Positions 1 through 9,483 of a stretch of DNA of 57,210 nt are shown piece after piece. This stretch comes from an uncultured Synergistales bacterium (GTDB lineage: Bacteria > Synergistota > Synergistia > Synergistales > Aminobacteriaceae), in assembly GCA_905233215.1 (NCBI GenBank), contig CAJODC010000008.1:1-57210 (forward strand). The letters are read 5' to 3'. Numbering within the stretch: position 1 is the first letter of the stretch; each line of letters starts with the position of its first letter. A program made the position numbers and the translations under genes. The notes beneath the pieces are model-generated. The model saw nothing but the letters and a program-made list of their open reading frames with translations, searched no databases and was not told the DNA's origin.

Positions 1-1148
1 GCAATTTTCTTCTGTCTTTCCGTCATTCGCTTGGGAAAAACAAAAGCGTTATCGTAAGTGCTGAGATAGCCGTCAGCGTGTGTAAAGTCTGCGTTCTCTC
101 TTTCGACCGCGTAGGCTACAGCGTCATCAGTTGCAACAGCGTCAACTTTTCCCACTCTCAACGCCTGATTGAGATTAGCGGCTGTGTCAAGGTATGTGAT
201 TTTCGACTTGGGCAGAATTTTCGGGATTTGTATTGACTGTATTGACCCTGTTCCGACAGCGATATTTTTCCCGTTGTACTCACTAATCAGCGCGGAGTTG
301 TCGTTTTCTGACGTTGACGGACTCCATACAACCGGCATAAATTCATCGGAGCTGTAATCCGTATCTCTTTTGCCGCGAACAAGAAGCACAATTTTCGTTA
401 CATATATGGGGTCGGAGAAGTCAACACTTCCTTTGCGATCTTCCGTAATCTGAAGGTTAGATAGAAGGCAGTCAGCATCGCCCCCCCTTAACGCTGCGTA
501 AGCACCGCCGAAGCCGTAGACCTTAAACTCAAGGCCAGCACCGAGCCACAAAGCAAATCTCCTCGCAAGCTCAATGTCAAAGCCTGTGAGATTATTCCCC
601 TCGTAAAAGCTGAACGGCATAACGAGACCTGTTGTTGCTACAGTGAGTGTGAATTGAGGGTTTGAAGGCTCTGGAATGTCCGGGACTTTGTAGTCTTTTT
701 TTCTTACCCAGCGTTCTAACATATCGCTGATTGTCCCGTCCTTTTTGGCTTCTTTCAAAAACTGATTGAGTTTCTCCTTGAGGCCGGGAATTTTTGAGAC
801 TCTTGAGACTCCAGCTCCGTTGAAGAGTTCGCCTATACTGCCCGGAAGAATCTTCACGCCTTCAAGGCCGTCCCTTATCGCCATAGCCATTTGGGAATTG
901 TCGTAAGCAACAGCGTCAACTTTGCCGAATTTGACCGCTATGTATATATCAGGGCCGGTGAAGTATTGAAGATTTGCTTTCGGGAGGTGCAGTTTCAAAG
1001 CGTCCGTGCATGGCCCAGCGTCAAACAATCCTATTACACAGCGAGAATCGTTGAGCTGTTCAATGGAATTTATTTCGTCATCAGCATATGAGGCAGAAAA
1101 GGCAAGGAGGACGAGAATAATCACCGTTAAAATTTTGCGTACTAACAT
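1..1148 (-). CDS. Tandem-domain periplasmic solute-binding protein (SBP_bac_3 type), partial
   Basis: This reading frame is open from an ATG at 1148 down to base 1, so the C-terminus lies outside the window. A purine-rich site (AAAGGCGG) precedes the ATG. The N-terminus is a signal peptide (MLVRKILTVIILVLLAFSA, then SYADD). Residues about 25-140 resemble only the second lobe of a family 3 amino-acid-binding protein, including a KVDAVAYDNSQ segment. A full family 3 domain then starts near residue 150 and contains MPFSFYEGNNLTGFDIELA and later GKVDAVATDDAVAY. Such proteins bind amino acids or similar small solutes in the periplasm and feed an ABC importer. The next part could be a fused permease, which cannot be seen here. 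galK lies 38 bases upstream on the same strand, so the two may be co-transcribed. Substrate unknown. Confidence 0.8.
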   Translation of the reverse strand, partial: MLVRKILTVIILVLLAFSASYADDEINSIEQLNDSRCVIGLFDAGPCTDALKLHLPKANLQYFTGPDIYIAVKFGKVDAVAYDNSQMAMAIRDGLEGVKILPGSIGELFNGAGVSRVSKIPGLKEKLNQFLKEAKKDGTISDMLERWVRKKDYKVPDIPEPSNPQFTLTVATTGLVMPFSFYEGNNLTGFDIELARRFALWLGAGLEFKVYGFGGAYAALRGGDADCLLSNLQITEDRKGSVDFSDPIYVTKIVLLVRGKRDTDYSSDEFMPVVWSPSTSENDNSALISEYNGKNIAVGTGSIQSIQIPKILPKSKITYLDTAANLNQALRVGKVDAVATDDAVAYAVERENADFTHADGYLSTYDNAFVFPKRMTERQKKI

Positions 1149-1186
1149 TGTTACCGCCTTTCAATTTCTGAGATTAACGGAGCGTA

Positions 1187-2368
1187 TTATACACGTTCAA
1201 TTTTTCCAGCTCCGTCAGCAATAACAGTCTCGTAGAAACTTGCCTTCCTTCCCGTCTGTCTCTCGTACTCAGAGCCGACATGTTCCTTGAAAGCCTCTAC
1301 TCTTCCGCCCTCAACGATGCTCACCGTACAGCCTCCGAAACCGCCTCCAGTCATTCTCGAACCTATAACGCCGTCAAACTCCCACGCCAACGAAGCCAGC
1401 AAGTCGAGTTCAGGCACAGTAACTTCATAGTAATCTCTCAACGAAACATGAGAGGCGTTCATGAGTTTTCCGAATGTCGCAACGTCTCCGTCCTTCAACG
1501 ACTGTGAAGCTCTCAAGGCTCTAGCGTTCTCACTGACAGCGTGAAAGGCTCGGCGCAAATTCACAGGCTCTTTGACGGTGTAACAGACTTCTTCAAGTTC
1601 GTTGGCCGACAAATCACAGAGGCATGAAACGTTCACGGCCTTCTTGATGTCTGAGAGTGCCTGTTCGCATTGTTGACGGCGTAAATTGTATTCGCTTCCT
1701 GCGAGGGAGTGAGGGACGTTTGAGTTTGTGATGACGATTTTGCAGCTTCCGAGTTCGAGTGGAGAGTATGAATATTCGAGGGTTGAACAGTTCAGAAGGA
1801 TTGCGCTGTTTTTCCTGCCCATGCTGACGGCGAACTGATCCATTATTCCGCATCGAACGCCGACAAAATTATTCTCCGCTTCCTGTGAGTATAACGCCGC
1901 TTTCACTCCGTCAATTCCGAAGTCCAGCAAGTCGCTGAAGATTCTCACCGTCAAGACCTCAAGTGCCGCCGATGATGAGAGCCCTGCGCCGTCAGGTAAG
2001 TTGCCGTTGTAGAGAATGTCAACGCCTGATGTAAATTCATGGCCGTGCTTCATGAGAACGCTGGCGACTCCGAGAGGGTAGTTGACCCACGATTGAGAGC
2101 CTGTAACTTTTCCGTGAATGTCATCGTAACGAATCTCGAACGCTGAGTCACCGCTGTCAAAATTCATCGAGTAGAGCCGTAATTTTCCCAGCGAATTTTT
2201 CTGAGCCAGTGCGTAAATTCCGAAACCGATTGCGCAGGGAAAGACATAACCGCCTTCATGGTCAGTGTGTTCGCCGATTAAGTTGACACGGCCGGGTGAA
2301 AAAAATGATTGTGCGTTCGTGTCAGAGCCGTAAATTTTTCCGAATACCGGGTACATTTCATCTAACAT
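1187..2368 (-). CDS. galK: Galactokinase
   Basis: GHMP-family kinase that phosphorylates galactose to galactose-1-phosphate in the cytoplasm (Leloir pathway). Visible motifs are the galactokinase signature GRVNLIGEHTDHEGG near the N-terminus, the ATP-binding PDGAGLSSSAALEV, and the C-terminal GGGFGGCTVS. I place the start at the ATG at 2368 (MLDEMYPVFGKIYG), which has AGGAG nine bases upstream and gives 393 residues, a normal length. The frame stays open upstream to 2467 but has no good ribosome site there and would run into the tig promoter region. No galT or galE is in view; the next gene downstream is a solute-binding protein. Confidence 0.93.
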   Translation of the reverse strand: MLDEMYPVFGKIYGSDTNAQSFFSPGRVNLIGEHTDHEGGYVFPCAIGFGIYALAQKNSLGKLRLYSMNFDSGDSAFEIRYDDIHGKVTGSQSWVNYPLGVASVLMKHGHEFTSGVDILYNGNLPDGAGLSSSAALEVLTVRIFSDLLDFGIDGVKAALYSQEAENNFVGVRCGIMDQFAVSMGRKNSAILLNCSTLEYSYSPLELGSCKIVITNSNVPHSLAGSEYNLRRQQCEQALSDIKKAVNVSCLCDLSANELEEVCYTVKEPVNLRRAFHAVSENARALRASQSLKDGDVATFGKLMNASHVSLRDYYEVTVPELDLLASLAWEFDGVIGSRMTGGGFGGCTVSIVEGGRVEAFKEHVGSEYERQTGRKASFYETVIADGAGKIERV

Positions 2369-2425
2369 GCTTGTAATCTCCTGTAAAATTTTATCGTCTG
2401 TAGTTTTTGAATTGTACCATTGATT

Positions 2426-2454
2426 TTTACACCCCTCGTTTTTTGTGATAGAAT
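2426..2454 (+). promoter_or_regulatory. Candidate sigma-70 promoter for tig-clpP-clpX
   Basis: TTTACA (2426-2431), a 17-base spacer and TAGAAT (2449-2454) lie 70-100 bases before the tig start. Spacing is ideal and both boxes are near consensus. Judged by eye only. Confidence 0.45.
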
Positions 2455-2466
2455 TTCCGCTATTCA

Positions 2467-2490
2467 TGCCCTGTTGACTTGTTCAGGGCA
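2467..2490 (+). promoter_or_regulatory. Hairpin in the tig 5' leader
   Basis: A perfect 7-base-pair inverted repeat, TGCCCTG (2467-2473) and CAGGGCA (2484-2490), with a 10-base loop, sits between the candidate promoter and the tig ribosome site. It is not followed by a T run, so it does not look like an intrinsic terminator. It could affect mRNA stability or bind a regulator. Confidence 0.4.
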
Positions 2491-2525
2491 ATTTGCATTT
2501 CACAGAAGGAGTCCTGAATTTCACA

Positions 2526-3890
2526 ATGAGAACAGAATTGCTTGGGCAGGAGAAAAACATCGTCAAAATAAAACTCGAAATCGAAGCAGACGAGTTCAAA
2601 AAATCCCTCAACAAAACAATCACAGAACTGTCGCAGCAGGGAAACTTTCCCGGTTTCCGAAAAGGCCATGCCCCCCGCAAAATAATCGAGATGCGTTTCG
2701 GACGAGAGGCACTTTACCAAGAGGCGATCGACAAGCTGATGGACACTGAACTTCGTCAGATCATAGACGACTACGAACTTGATCTCATCGACAGACCTTC
2801 GCTCAATGTTACGGAGAAAATCGAAGAGGGAAAGCCCGTCATGTGTGAGCTGACTTTCGAGGTAAAACCCGAAGTTACTCTCCCTGAAGTTGACGGAATG
2901 GAAATCGAGAAGGTTGTTACCGAAGTAACTGACGCTGATGTTGACAACCTGTCGAAGAGAATACAGATTCAGCTTGCCGACATCAAAGAGGCTGACAGAC
3001 CGATACAGGACGGCGATTTGATTGACGTTGATTTGACGATACGTGTAATCAATCCTGACGGCTCAGAGGCTGAAGAGCAGCCCAAGCCCGTAACGACACG
3101 TGAGAAAATCAACCTTGCCGACACGACAGTAAGAGCGCAGGTGAGAGAGGCGTTAATCGGAAAATCAAAGGGCGATGAGGTCAGCGCAGTGTTTGACGTT
3201 GAAGAAGGACACGCCGACAGAGCTTTGGCCGGTAAACACGTCAGCTACAAGATGAAGATTGACACGGTTTCCGAGTACGTTCTCCCGGAAATCAACGAAC
3301 AGTTCTACAAGAACGTATTTGGCGAAAACTCGGACGTTAAAGACGATGCAGGCTACAGAGCGAGACTCAAGGCTGACATTGAGGGCGAAGTTTCACAGGA
3401 AAACCTTTCCGACCTCTACACACGAGCTGTTGATCTTGTTGCGTCAAAATCGACTGTCGAACTTCCCGACAAGTTCATAGCACAGCAGATTGACTCAATG
3501 CGCCGCGAAGATGAGAACTGGGCGAAGTCAAACGGCATCGACATGAATACAGCGTTCGGTGTTGGCACTGAAGAAGGCAGGAAGGGTTACGAAGCGTTGC
3601 TCAAGACACGAGCTGAAACGGCCGTGCGCAACGTCCTTGTCATGGAGGAAGCAGCGAAGAAGCTGGACATTCATGTTGAACGTGAAGACCTTGAGAAGGA
3701 ATTTGAACGCAGAGCCGAACAGTTACACGTGTCAAAAGGCTTCGTAGCAAAATATTTCTACGAGAACAAAGAGTCTCTCGACAAACTCACAGACCAGTTA
3801 CGATGGGACAAGACCGCCGAAGCGTTAGTCTCACACATGGCCGTTAAGGAAGTCAAAGAACTCAGCAAGCCCGAAGAAAAGCAGGAATAA
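2526..3890 (+). CDS. tig: Trigger factor (ribosome-associated chaperone and prolyl isomerase)
   Basis: Ribosome-bound folding chaperone for nascent chains. The N-terminal ribosome-binding domain is visible, with the signature GNFPGFRKGHAPR near residue 45. A degenerate FKBP-type isomerase domain (about residues 150-240) and a long helical C-terminal chaperone domain follow. The ATG at 2526 (MRTELLGQEKN) gives 454 residues. AAGGAG lies 14 bases upstream, which is somewhat long, but the upstream TTG at 2493 has no site. It heads a tight tig-clpP-clpX run (gap of 3 bases to clpP), the usual arrangement for coordinating folding and degradation. Confidence 0.95.
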   Translation: MRTELLGQEKNIVKIKLEIEADEFKKSLNKTITELSQQGNFPGFRKGHAPRKIIEMRFGREALYQEAIDKLMDTELRQIIDDYELDLIDRPSLNVTEKIEEGKPVMCELTFEVKPEVTLPEVDGMEIEKVVTEVTDADVDNLSKRIQIQLADIKEADRPIQDGDLIDVDLTIRVINPDGSEAEEQPKPVTTREKINLADTTVRAQVREALIGKSKGDEVSAVFDVEEGHADRALAGKHVSYKMKIDTVSEYVLPEINEQFYKNVFGENSDVKDDAGYRARLKADIEGEVSQENLSDLYTRAVDLVASKSTVELPDKFIAQQIDSMRREDENWAKSNGIDMNTAFGVGTEEGRKGYEALLKTRAETAVRNVLVMEEAAKKLDIHVEREDLEKEFERRAEQLHVSKGFVAKYFYENKESLDKLTDQLRWDKTAEALVSHMAVKEVKELSKPEEKQE

Positions 3891-3893
3891 TTC

Positions 3894-4478
3894 ATGGCCT
3901 ATTACATACCATACGTAATCGAACAGACCGGGCGAGGTGAAAGAAGCTACGACATTTACAGCCGACTCTTGAAGGACAGAATAATTTTTCTCGGCTCTGA
4001 AATTGTTGACGATGTAGCGAACTCAATCGTTGCCCAAATGCTTTTTCTTGAGAGCGAAGACCCTGACAAGGACATCAACATTTACATCAACAGTCCCGGC
4101 GGAAGCGTTACGGCAGGGCTTGCGATTTATGACACTATGCAGTACATCAAGCCGCAGGTGTCAACAATATGTGTCGGACTCGCTGCCAGCATGGCCGCAA
4201 TTCTTCTCGCTGGAGGCGCAAAGGGAAAGAGGCTCGCCCTTCCCAACGCTGAAGTGATGATTCATCAGCCTCTCGGAGGAGCAAGAGGTCAGGCCAGCGA
4301 CATCGAGATTCAAGCCAAGAACATCATCAAGACCAAAGAACGAATGAATCGTATACTTGCATCACACACAGGGCAGGACTATGAGACTGTAGCCCGTGAT
4401 ACTGACCGTGATAACTACATGACTGCTGAAGAGGCTCTGAAATACGGTTTAATCGACAAAATAATCGAGGCAAGATAG
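3894..4478 (+). CDS. clpP: ATP-dependent Clp protease proteolytic subunit
   Basis: Serine peptidase of family S14. It forms the double seven-membered ring that degrades proteins fed by ClpX. The catalytic triad is visible as Ser99 (in GLAASMAA), His124 (MIHQP) and Asp173 (DTDRDNYM). INSPGGSV forms part of the oxyanion region. At 194 residues it has the usual length. The residue two positions after the catalytic Ser is Ala, where most ClpPs I recall have Gly (SMG); this is probably tolerated. It begins 3 bases after tig and ends 3 bases before clpX, so the three are one operon. Confidence 0.96.
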   Translation: MAYYIPYVIEQTGRGERSYDIYSRLLKDRIIFLGSEIVDDVANSIVAQMLFLESEDPDKDINIYINSPGGSVTAGLAIYDTMQYIKPQVSTICVGLAASMAAILLAGGAKGKRLALPNAEVMIHQPLGGARGQASDIEIQAKNIIKTKERMNRILASHTGQDYETVARDTDRDNYMTAEEALKYGLIDKIIEAR

Positions 4479-4481
4479 AAA

Positions 4482-5795
4482 ATGCCCCCAAAAAAGAAAA
4501 ATAATCAGAAACCGCCGGAAGAAGAGAGATGTTCTTTCTGCGGAAAACCACGCTCAATGGTCGGCGAACTTTTCGAGGGTGCTGGCGGAGATGTCAGAAT
4601 TTGTGATCAGTGCTTGAGCGTCTGCAATCTCATCATGGCCGGGCGTGAAGAGGATAACATTCCTTTTCCGCCTGAAGATCACGCCGATATTCAGATGCCG
4701 GACATGTCAAGAGTAAACGCCTCTGCACCGATAAAGCCCCGTGAACTGAGCGAGTATTTAGACCAGTACGTTATCGGTCAGTCAAGAGCGAAGAAAGTTG
4801 TCTCTGTCGCTGTCTACAATCACTATCAAAGGGTCAGGAACAATTTAGACCAGAGGAAGACAGATGTTGAACTACAAAAAAGCAACGTTCTTCTTCTCGG
4901 TCCAACAGGCTCAGGAAAGACTCTGATTGCTCAGACACTGGCAAGGAAATTGAACGTTCCTTTTGCGATTGCTGACGCTACTACGCTGACAGAGGCCGGT
5001 TATGTCGGTGAAGATGTCGAAAATATTTTGGTGAGACTCCTTCAGGCTGCCGATTATGACCTTCAAGCTGCTGAACGAGGAATAATCTACCTTGATGAGA
5101 TCGACAAGATTTCCCGAAAGTCGGAGTCAACGTCAATAACCCGTGATGTTTCAGGCGAAGGAGTACAGCAGGCGTTGCTGAAGATTCTTGAGGGAACTGT
5201 CTCGAACATTCCCCCGAAAGGCGGAAGGAAACACCCTCATCAGGATTTCATACAGATCAACACAGAAAATATATTGTTCATCTGCGGAGGAGCTTTTGAC
5301 GGTCTTGAACCTATCGTAGCGAGAAGGGCGTTGCAGAAATCAATGGGCTTCGGCGGAGAATTGGCGAAAAAATCAGGAGGCTATGAGATTCTCAGCAAGG
5401 TTGAACCCGAAGACCTCGTTACTTACGGCTTCATTCCCGAACTTGTAGGACGCATTCCCGTTATTGTTACGCTTGAGGAACTTGACAAGGACGCTTTCAT
5501 CAGGATACTTCAAGAGCCTAAGAACGCCATTGTCAAACAGTACAAAAAGATATTCGAGATGGATAACGTGAGACTGTCATTCACGCCTGAAGCACTCGAC
5601 AGGATAGCCGATCTTGCAGTCCAGCGCAAGACAGGAGCAAGAGGACTCCGAGCCATAATGGAGAACATCATGCTAGACATTGAGTATGAGCTTCCGTCAA
5701 TGACAGACGCTGAAAAGTCCGGCAAGGAACTTATCATCACTCCCGAATATGTCGACAACCCAACGACACCGCTGAAAGAATTGCTGCATGACTGA
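4482..5795 (+). CDS. clpX: ATP-dependent Clp protease ATP-binding subunit ClpX
   Basis: AAA+ unfoldase partner of ClpP. An N-terminal four-Cys zinc-binding domain is visible (CSFCGK and CDQC, about residues 17-45). The ATPase core follows, with Walker A GPTGSGKT, pore loop GYVGED, Walker [10 protein letters not shown] and sensor-2 GARGLRA. The length of 437 residues is typical. The start is the ATG right after the clpP stop. Its last 8 bases overlap the start of engB, suggesting translational coupling. Confidence 0.97.
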   Translation: MPPKKKNNQKPPEEERCSFCGKPRSMVGELFEGAGGDVRICDQCLSVCNLIMAGREEDNIPFPPEDHADIQMPDMSRVNASAPIKPRELSEYLDQYVIGQSRAKKVVSVAVYNHYQRVRNNLDQRKTDVELQKSNVLLLGPTGSGKTLIAQTLARKLNVPFAIADATTLTEAGYVGEDVENILVRLLQAADYDLQAAERGIIYLDEIDKISRKSESTSITRDVSGEGVQQALLKILEGTVSNIPPKGGRKHPHQDFIQINTENILFICGGAFDGLEPIVARRALQKSMGFGGELAKKSGGYEILSKVEPEDLVTYGFIPELVGRIPVIVTLEELDKDAFIRILQEPKNAIVKQYKKIFEMDNVRLSFTPEALDRIADLAVQRKTGARGLRAIMENIMLDIEYELPSMTDAEKSGKELIITPEYVDNPTTPLKELLHD

Positions 5796-6399
5796 GAAAA
5801 TCATCACGAAGGCCCGGATTGAGGCGACATGTTTCAATCCGGGTCAGCTTATACCGCAAGACGCTTCAATCCCTGAAATTGCTGTGGCAGGACGCTCAAA
5901 CGTCGGAAAGTCATCGCTGATTAACGCTCTGTTGAACGCTAAACTCGCCAAGACAGGACAGACTCCCGGAAAGACTCGAAGCATTAACTTTTACCGCGCT
6001 GAATGTGGAGCAGGAAGTTTCAGACTTGTTGACCTTCCCGGCTACGGTTACGCAAGACGGAGCAAGGACGAACGAAACGAATGGCAGAGGCTGACGAGCG
6101 CATACGTCCGAGACCGGGAGCATTTGAGGCTTGTGCTTCATCTTGTCGACTTCAGACACGGCCTGCTGAAGAATGACCGTGAGCTTCAAGAGTGGATACG
6201 CTCGGAGGGGAAGAATGTTTTTGTTGTCTTCACGAAGGCTGACAAGATAGCGAAAGGCAAATGGCGTTCAACACGAGACAGTTACATCAGGGAAGGTTTG
6301 TACTCTTATGACGTTCCGATCATAACATCATCAGAAAAGCGTGAAGGGATTGACAGTCTTTGCGAGTTTCTGGTGAACTTCCTCAATGATACAATATGA
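5788..6399 (+). CDS. engB: Ribosome biogenesis GTPase EngB/YsxC
   Basis: Small TRAFAC GTPase needed for 50S ribosome assembly. Motifs in order are G1 GRSNVGKSS, the conserved [10 protein letters not shown] switch region, G3 DLPGYGYA, G4 TKAD and G5 SSEKREG. The length of 203 residues is normal for the family. It overlaps clpX by 8 bases and is clearly the fourth gene of the tig operon, a common neighbourhood for engB. Confidence 0.95.
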   Translation: MTEKIITKARIEATCFNPGQLIPQDASIPEIAVAGRSNVGKSSLINALLNAKLAKTGQTPGKTRSINFYRAECGAGSFRLVDLPGYGYARRSKDERNEWQRLTSAYVRDREHLRLVLHLVDFRHGLLKNDRELQEWIRSEGKNVFVVFTKADKIAKGKWRSTRDSYIREGLYSYDVPIITSSEKREGIDSLCEFLVNFLNDTI

Positions 6400-6419
6400 T
6401 GAGGAAGGAGTGATGACAG

Positions 6420-7310
6420 ATGAAGAAGACGATAATGTTGTTACTGTTGATGCTGATGATGAGTCCGGCGAGTTACGGAGCGGTCTCAGATGATGTGTAT
6501 GTACGCAAGGACGTATTTGACGCAAAGATGGAAGCGTTTATGAAAGAGATACGAGGAGAATTTCAGGTGATGAACGCGAAACTGGAAGCTCTTTCACGGA
6601 GGGTAGACGATAATTATCAGAAATTGGACTCTCGTATCTCAGAGCTTCGGGATTACATGCTGGCGCAGATAGGAGGCTTGCGGAAAGACATGGAGTCTCA
6701 AATAGGAAGTCTTCGTACTGACATGGGGACACAGATGGGAAGTCTTCGGGAAGATATGAAATCGCAAATAGGAGACCTTCGGAGCGATACAGGGGCGCAG
6801 ATAGGAAGCCTTCGGAAAGATATGGAATCTCAGATAGGAAACCTTCGAGACGATATGAAATCGCAGATTGGAGACCTTCGGAGCGATACTGAGGCGCGTA
6901 TATCAGAGCTTCGTACCGACATGGGAGCGCAGATAGGAAGCCTTCGGAAAGACATGGAGTCTCAAATAGGAAACCTTCGGGACGATACGAAATCGCAGAT
7001 TGGAAGCCTTCGGAGCGATATGGAAACTCGTATAGGAGACCTTCGGAATGATATGGGTTCGCGTATAAATGATATGGGATCACGTATATCAGACCTTCGT
7101 GACGACATGGAATCACAAATCGGAGGTCTTCGGAACGATATGTATCTGGGATTAGTGATACTCGGAATAATAATGGCATTGCCGATGGTGCAAAAGTTGT
7201 ATCACTCGATAGCTGAAAGACGGCCTTCATTCACTCTTGATGACGTGAAACGCTTGATCGAAGAAAACAACGCCAGACAGGCAGGTTACAGGCAAATTTC
7301 AGGCAAATAA
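6420..7310 (+). CDS. Secreted or anchored hendecad-repeat coiled-coil protein, function unknown
   Basis: The protein has 296 residues. A signal peptide (MKKTIMLLLLMLMMSPASYG) is followed by a mixed helical region (residues 21-72). Residues 73-241 are about fifteen copies of an 11-residue unit of the form IGsLRkDMesQ, interrupted once by a 7-residue copy (residues 216-222). One membrane segment follows at about 242-261, then a short charged tail. Eleven-residue periods are typical of straight or slightly right-handed coiled coils. The likely product is a long rod outside the cell membrane, anchored near its C-terminus. AAGGAG lies about 11 bases upstream of the ATG. The gene follows engB by 20 bases and may be read from the same transcript. 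No enzyme domain is visible. Confidence 0.75.
   Translation: MKKTIMLLLLMLMMSPASYGAVSDDVYVRKDVFDAKMEAFMKEIRGEFQVMNAKLEALSRRVDDNYQKLDSRISELRDYMLAQIGGLRKDMESQIGSLRTDMGTQMGSLREDMKSQIGDLRSDTGAQIGSLRKDMESQIGNLRDDMKSQIGDLRSDTEARISELRTDMGAQIGSLRKDMESQIGNLRDDTKSQIGSLRSDMETRIGDLRNDMGSRINDMGSRISDLRDDMESQIGGLRNDMYLGLVILGIIMALPMVQKLYHSIAERRPSFTLDDVKRLIEENNARQAGYRQISGK
6636..7142 (+). repeat. 33-base tandem repeat array inside the coiled-coil gene
   Basis: About fifteen tandem units of 33 bases encode the 11-residue repeats, with one 21-base unit near 7065-7085. Copies differ at many third positions but keep cores such as CTTCGGAGCGATA. Blocks of four units look duplicated (units 5-8 resemble 9-12). Such arrays can change copy number by recombination or slippage without shifting frame. 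Confidence 0.85.
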
Positions 7311-7365
7311 AACTGGAATGGCTGTATAATTCTCAAAGTAAAAATTCTGTAAAGGAGTAAATATA

Positions 7366-8040
7366 ATGCTGAAAAAAATTATTGCATTAACGCTTTCATT
7401 AGTCCTCATAGCTGGGACATCGTTCGCAGATACAACGCCCGACTCAATCATCAAGGGCGCAATCTCGATGCTCGAAGAAATTTCGTCAGAAGGCGATGTG
7501 TCAACAATGGCTGACACCGTGAAGACTTCTCACGCCATCGCTATCGTCCCCTCAATGGTCAAAGCAGGCTTCATAATCGGCGGTGAGTACGGTGAGGGAT
7601 TGATTCTCCGTCACGAAAACGGGAAGTGGTACGGTCCCAGCTTCTACAACATCGGCGGAGGCTCTTTCGGACTTCAAATCGGTGCGCAGAGTGTCGCTCT
7701 TCTCTTGGCCGTCATCAACGAAAGAGGAGTCGGAGCGTTCACGGGCAGCAAGACTAAACTCGGCGGAGACATCGGAATCGCTGCCGGTCCGGTCGGAAGA
7801 CGTGCTGAGGCAGCTACAGATGCTCAAGTAAAAGCCTCAATCTACAGCTACTCAATGAGCAAAGGACTTTTCGCTGGCTTATCACTCGAAGGCTCGGTCA
7901 TCAGTATCAGTGTCAAGCGCAACAATGAATACTGGGGCGGAAAAGTCTCAGCAAAAGAAGCGTTGCAGAAACCTGCTGACGATGCGAGAGTTAAGCCCTT
8001 GATTGATGCTCTTAACGCTCTAATCAAGAAGGCACAATAA
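7366..8040 (+). CDS. SYLF (Ysc84-like) lipid-binding domain protein, secreted
   Basis: The protein has 224 residues, with a signal peptide ending near SFA at residue 21. The remainder matches the SYLF/Ysc84 family in layout: an N-terminal helix, AIAIVPSMVKAGFIIGGEYGEG, then repeated glycine-rich strands (YGPSFYNIGGGSFGLQIG and LGGDIGIAAGPVGR), and the typical ending SYSMSKGLFAGLSLEGS. SYLF domains bind phosphoinositides in eukaryotes; in bacteria they are secreted proteins of unclear role. AAAGGAG precedes the ATG. It ends before a strong terminator. Confidence 0.85.
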   Translation: MLKKIIALTLSLVLIAGTSFADTTPDSIIKGAISMLEEISSEGDVSTMADTVKTSHAIAIVPSMVKAGFIIGGEYGEGLILRHENGKWYGPSFYNIGGGSFGLQIGAQSVALLLAVINERGVGAFTGSKTKLGGDIGIAAGPVGRRAEAATDAQVKASIYSYSMSKGLFAGLSLEGSVISISVKRNNEYWGGKVSAKEALQKPADDARVKPLIDALNALIKKAQ

Positions 8041-8047
8041 CATAACT

Positions 8048-8090
8048 TCCTCCGGCGAACGGCTATAGGCCAGACCCGGAGGATTTTTTT
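8048..8090 (+). terminator. Rho-independent terminator after the SYLF gene
   Basis: Stem TCCTCCGG (8048-8055) with CCGGAGGA (8076-8083), followed by seven T. It overlaps the 3' end of the opposing symporter gene and ends the plus-strand transcript. Confidence 0.85.
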
Positions 8091-9463
8091 GACACAATCA
8101 GGGACATGGCCATGACGGCAAATGAAACGATTATTCCGCAGGTTGAAGCGTTCAGTTTCACGCCCATAACATCAAACGTTACTCCCTCAAACGTCATGTA
8201 AACAGTCAGACCAGCACCAATCAACGCAGACATAACCGCTCCGGCATTCCCGGCTCTTTCTGTAAACAGTCCGAACAATAACGGCGCACTAAGCGATACG
8301 CTCATCAGAGAGTAAAATATCGTCAACGCTGATATTATGCTCTCAAGTCTCAACGCTAAAATCACTCCTGCAATTCCGCACACAACAGTTACAACACGTG
8401 AGAGTGTCAAAAGTTTCTTGTCGCTCACTGAAGGATTGATGAATCTCTTGTAGATGTCATTCACCAGTGAACCGGCAAGCATGTATAAAACAGTGTCAGC
8501 CGTACTCACTTCAGCCGCGAATATACCGGCAAGTGCTAGACTGGCCGCGAAAAACGGCATCATCTCCTTCATCGCTGACGGCAAAGCCAAATCAGCACGA
8601 GCTAAATTCGGAATGCACGCCCCCGCAGACATTCCGATTATCACAGGTATCACTGCGAATATTAACTGAACAAGTCCGTTCAACGCTGTTCCATTCTTCA
8701 CGGCTCTTTCACTTTCAGCGGCGAAAACTTTTCCGATTAAGCCCGGCGAAATGAAGAATGACGGCACAAGCATGACAATATAACCGATAATCGCTCCGCT
8801 TCCCATTCCGAAAGCGTCAAAGTATGAATCTTTGCTGACTGCTGACTGAATGCCCTCTGCACCGCCTGCGTAATTCCAGACAAACGGCACAGCTACAACA
8901 AAGCCTGCGAGAATCACGGCAACCTCAACGATATTGACGACAGCACTTGAGAGAAGACCGCCAGCGGCAAAATACAGCGTCGTAACAACAGCACCGATGA
9001 TTACGCCCTGAGTCTTTGGGATTTCGGCGACAACTTCTAGAATCCACGCTATTCCGAGCAGCTGCCCGGCGAAAAGCGCAAGAGTCCCAACAGACATCAT
9101 CAGCGAGATTATTCCCGAGAAAGTTTTACTGTAACGTTCATCAAGATAATCGCTCAACGTGAAGTAATTGTGTTCACGCGCAATCCGCCAGATTTTTGGG
9201 CCGACTATGTACGCTAGAATCAACGAGCCGATACCAGCACTGCCAATCCACCACCACGCCGACACCCCGTGTGTGTAAGCCAGTGCCGTAACTCCGACCG
9301 TTGAACCTGCTCCCAAGTTGGCTGCGATTAAAGACGTGAAGAGCAGACCTGTTCCGAATTTCCGCCCGGCAACAAAAAAATCTGAGGCCGACTTAGCTTT
9401 TCTTCCGATGAAAGCTCCGAGACAAACAAGAATTACAGCGTAAACAAAAATAAATATTAACAC
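8063..9463 (-). CDS. Sodium:solute symporter (SSF family)
   Basis: A 466-residue membrane protein with about 13 hydrophobic segments. It shows the SSF layout: SASDFFVAGRKFGTG after the first helix, SLIAANLGAGSTVGVTALAY in the second, and AAEVSTADTVLYMLAGSLVNDIYKRF late in the protein, matching the family pattern where sodium ligands sit. The substrate (sugar, amino acid, carboxylate) cannot be read from the sequence. The start is GTG at 9463 with AGGAGG eight bases upstream. A terminator hairpin lies immediately upstream of that ribosome site, so expression depends on read-through or on relief of attenuation. Confidence 0.88.
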   Translation of the reverse strand: MLIFIFVYAVILVCLGAFIGRKAKSASDFFVAGRKFGTGLLFTSLIAANLGAGSTVGVTALAYTHGVSAWWWIGSAGIGSLILAYIVGPKIWRIAREHNYFTLSDYLDERYSKTFSGIISLMMSVGTLALFAGQLLGIAWILEVVAEIPKTQGVIIGAVVTTLYFAAGGLLSSAVVNIVEVAVILAGFVVAVPFVWNYAGGAEGIQSAVSKDSYFDAFGMGSGAIIGYIVMLVPSFFISPGLIGKVFAAESERAVKNGTALNGLVQLIFAVIPVIIGMSAGACIPNLARADLALPSAMKEMMPFFAASLALAGIFAAEVSTADTVLYMLAGSLVNDIYKRFINPSVSDKKLLTLSRVVTVVCGIAGVILALRLESIISALTIFYSLMSVSLSAPLLFGLFTERAGNAGAVMSALIGAGLTVYMTFEGVTFDVMGVKLNASTCGIIVSFAVMAMSLIVSKKSSGSGL

Positions 9464-9483
9464 TAGGGAATCCTCCTGAATAT

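Noticed and set aside
6636-7142. Possible CRISPR-like array
   Set aside because: The units are contiguous 33-base coding repeats without unique spacers and translate to a regular 11-residue motif.
6538-7230. Open frame of 230 codons on the minus strand opposite the hendecad gene
   Set aside because: It mirrors the 33-base repeat of the plus-strand gene, which keeps the opposite frame open automatically. It has no ribosome site, signal or family pattern.
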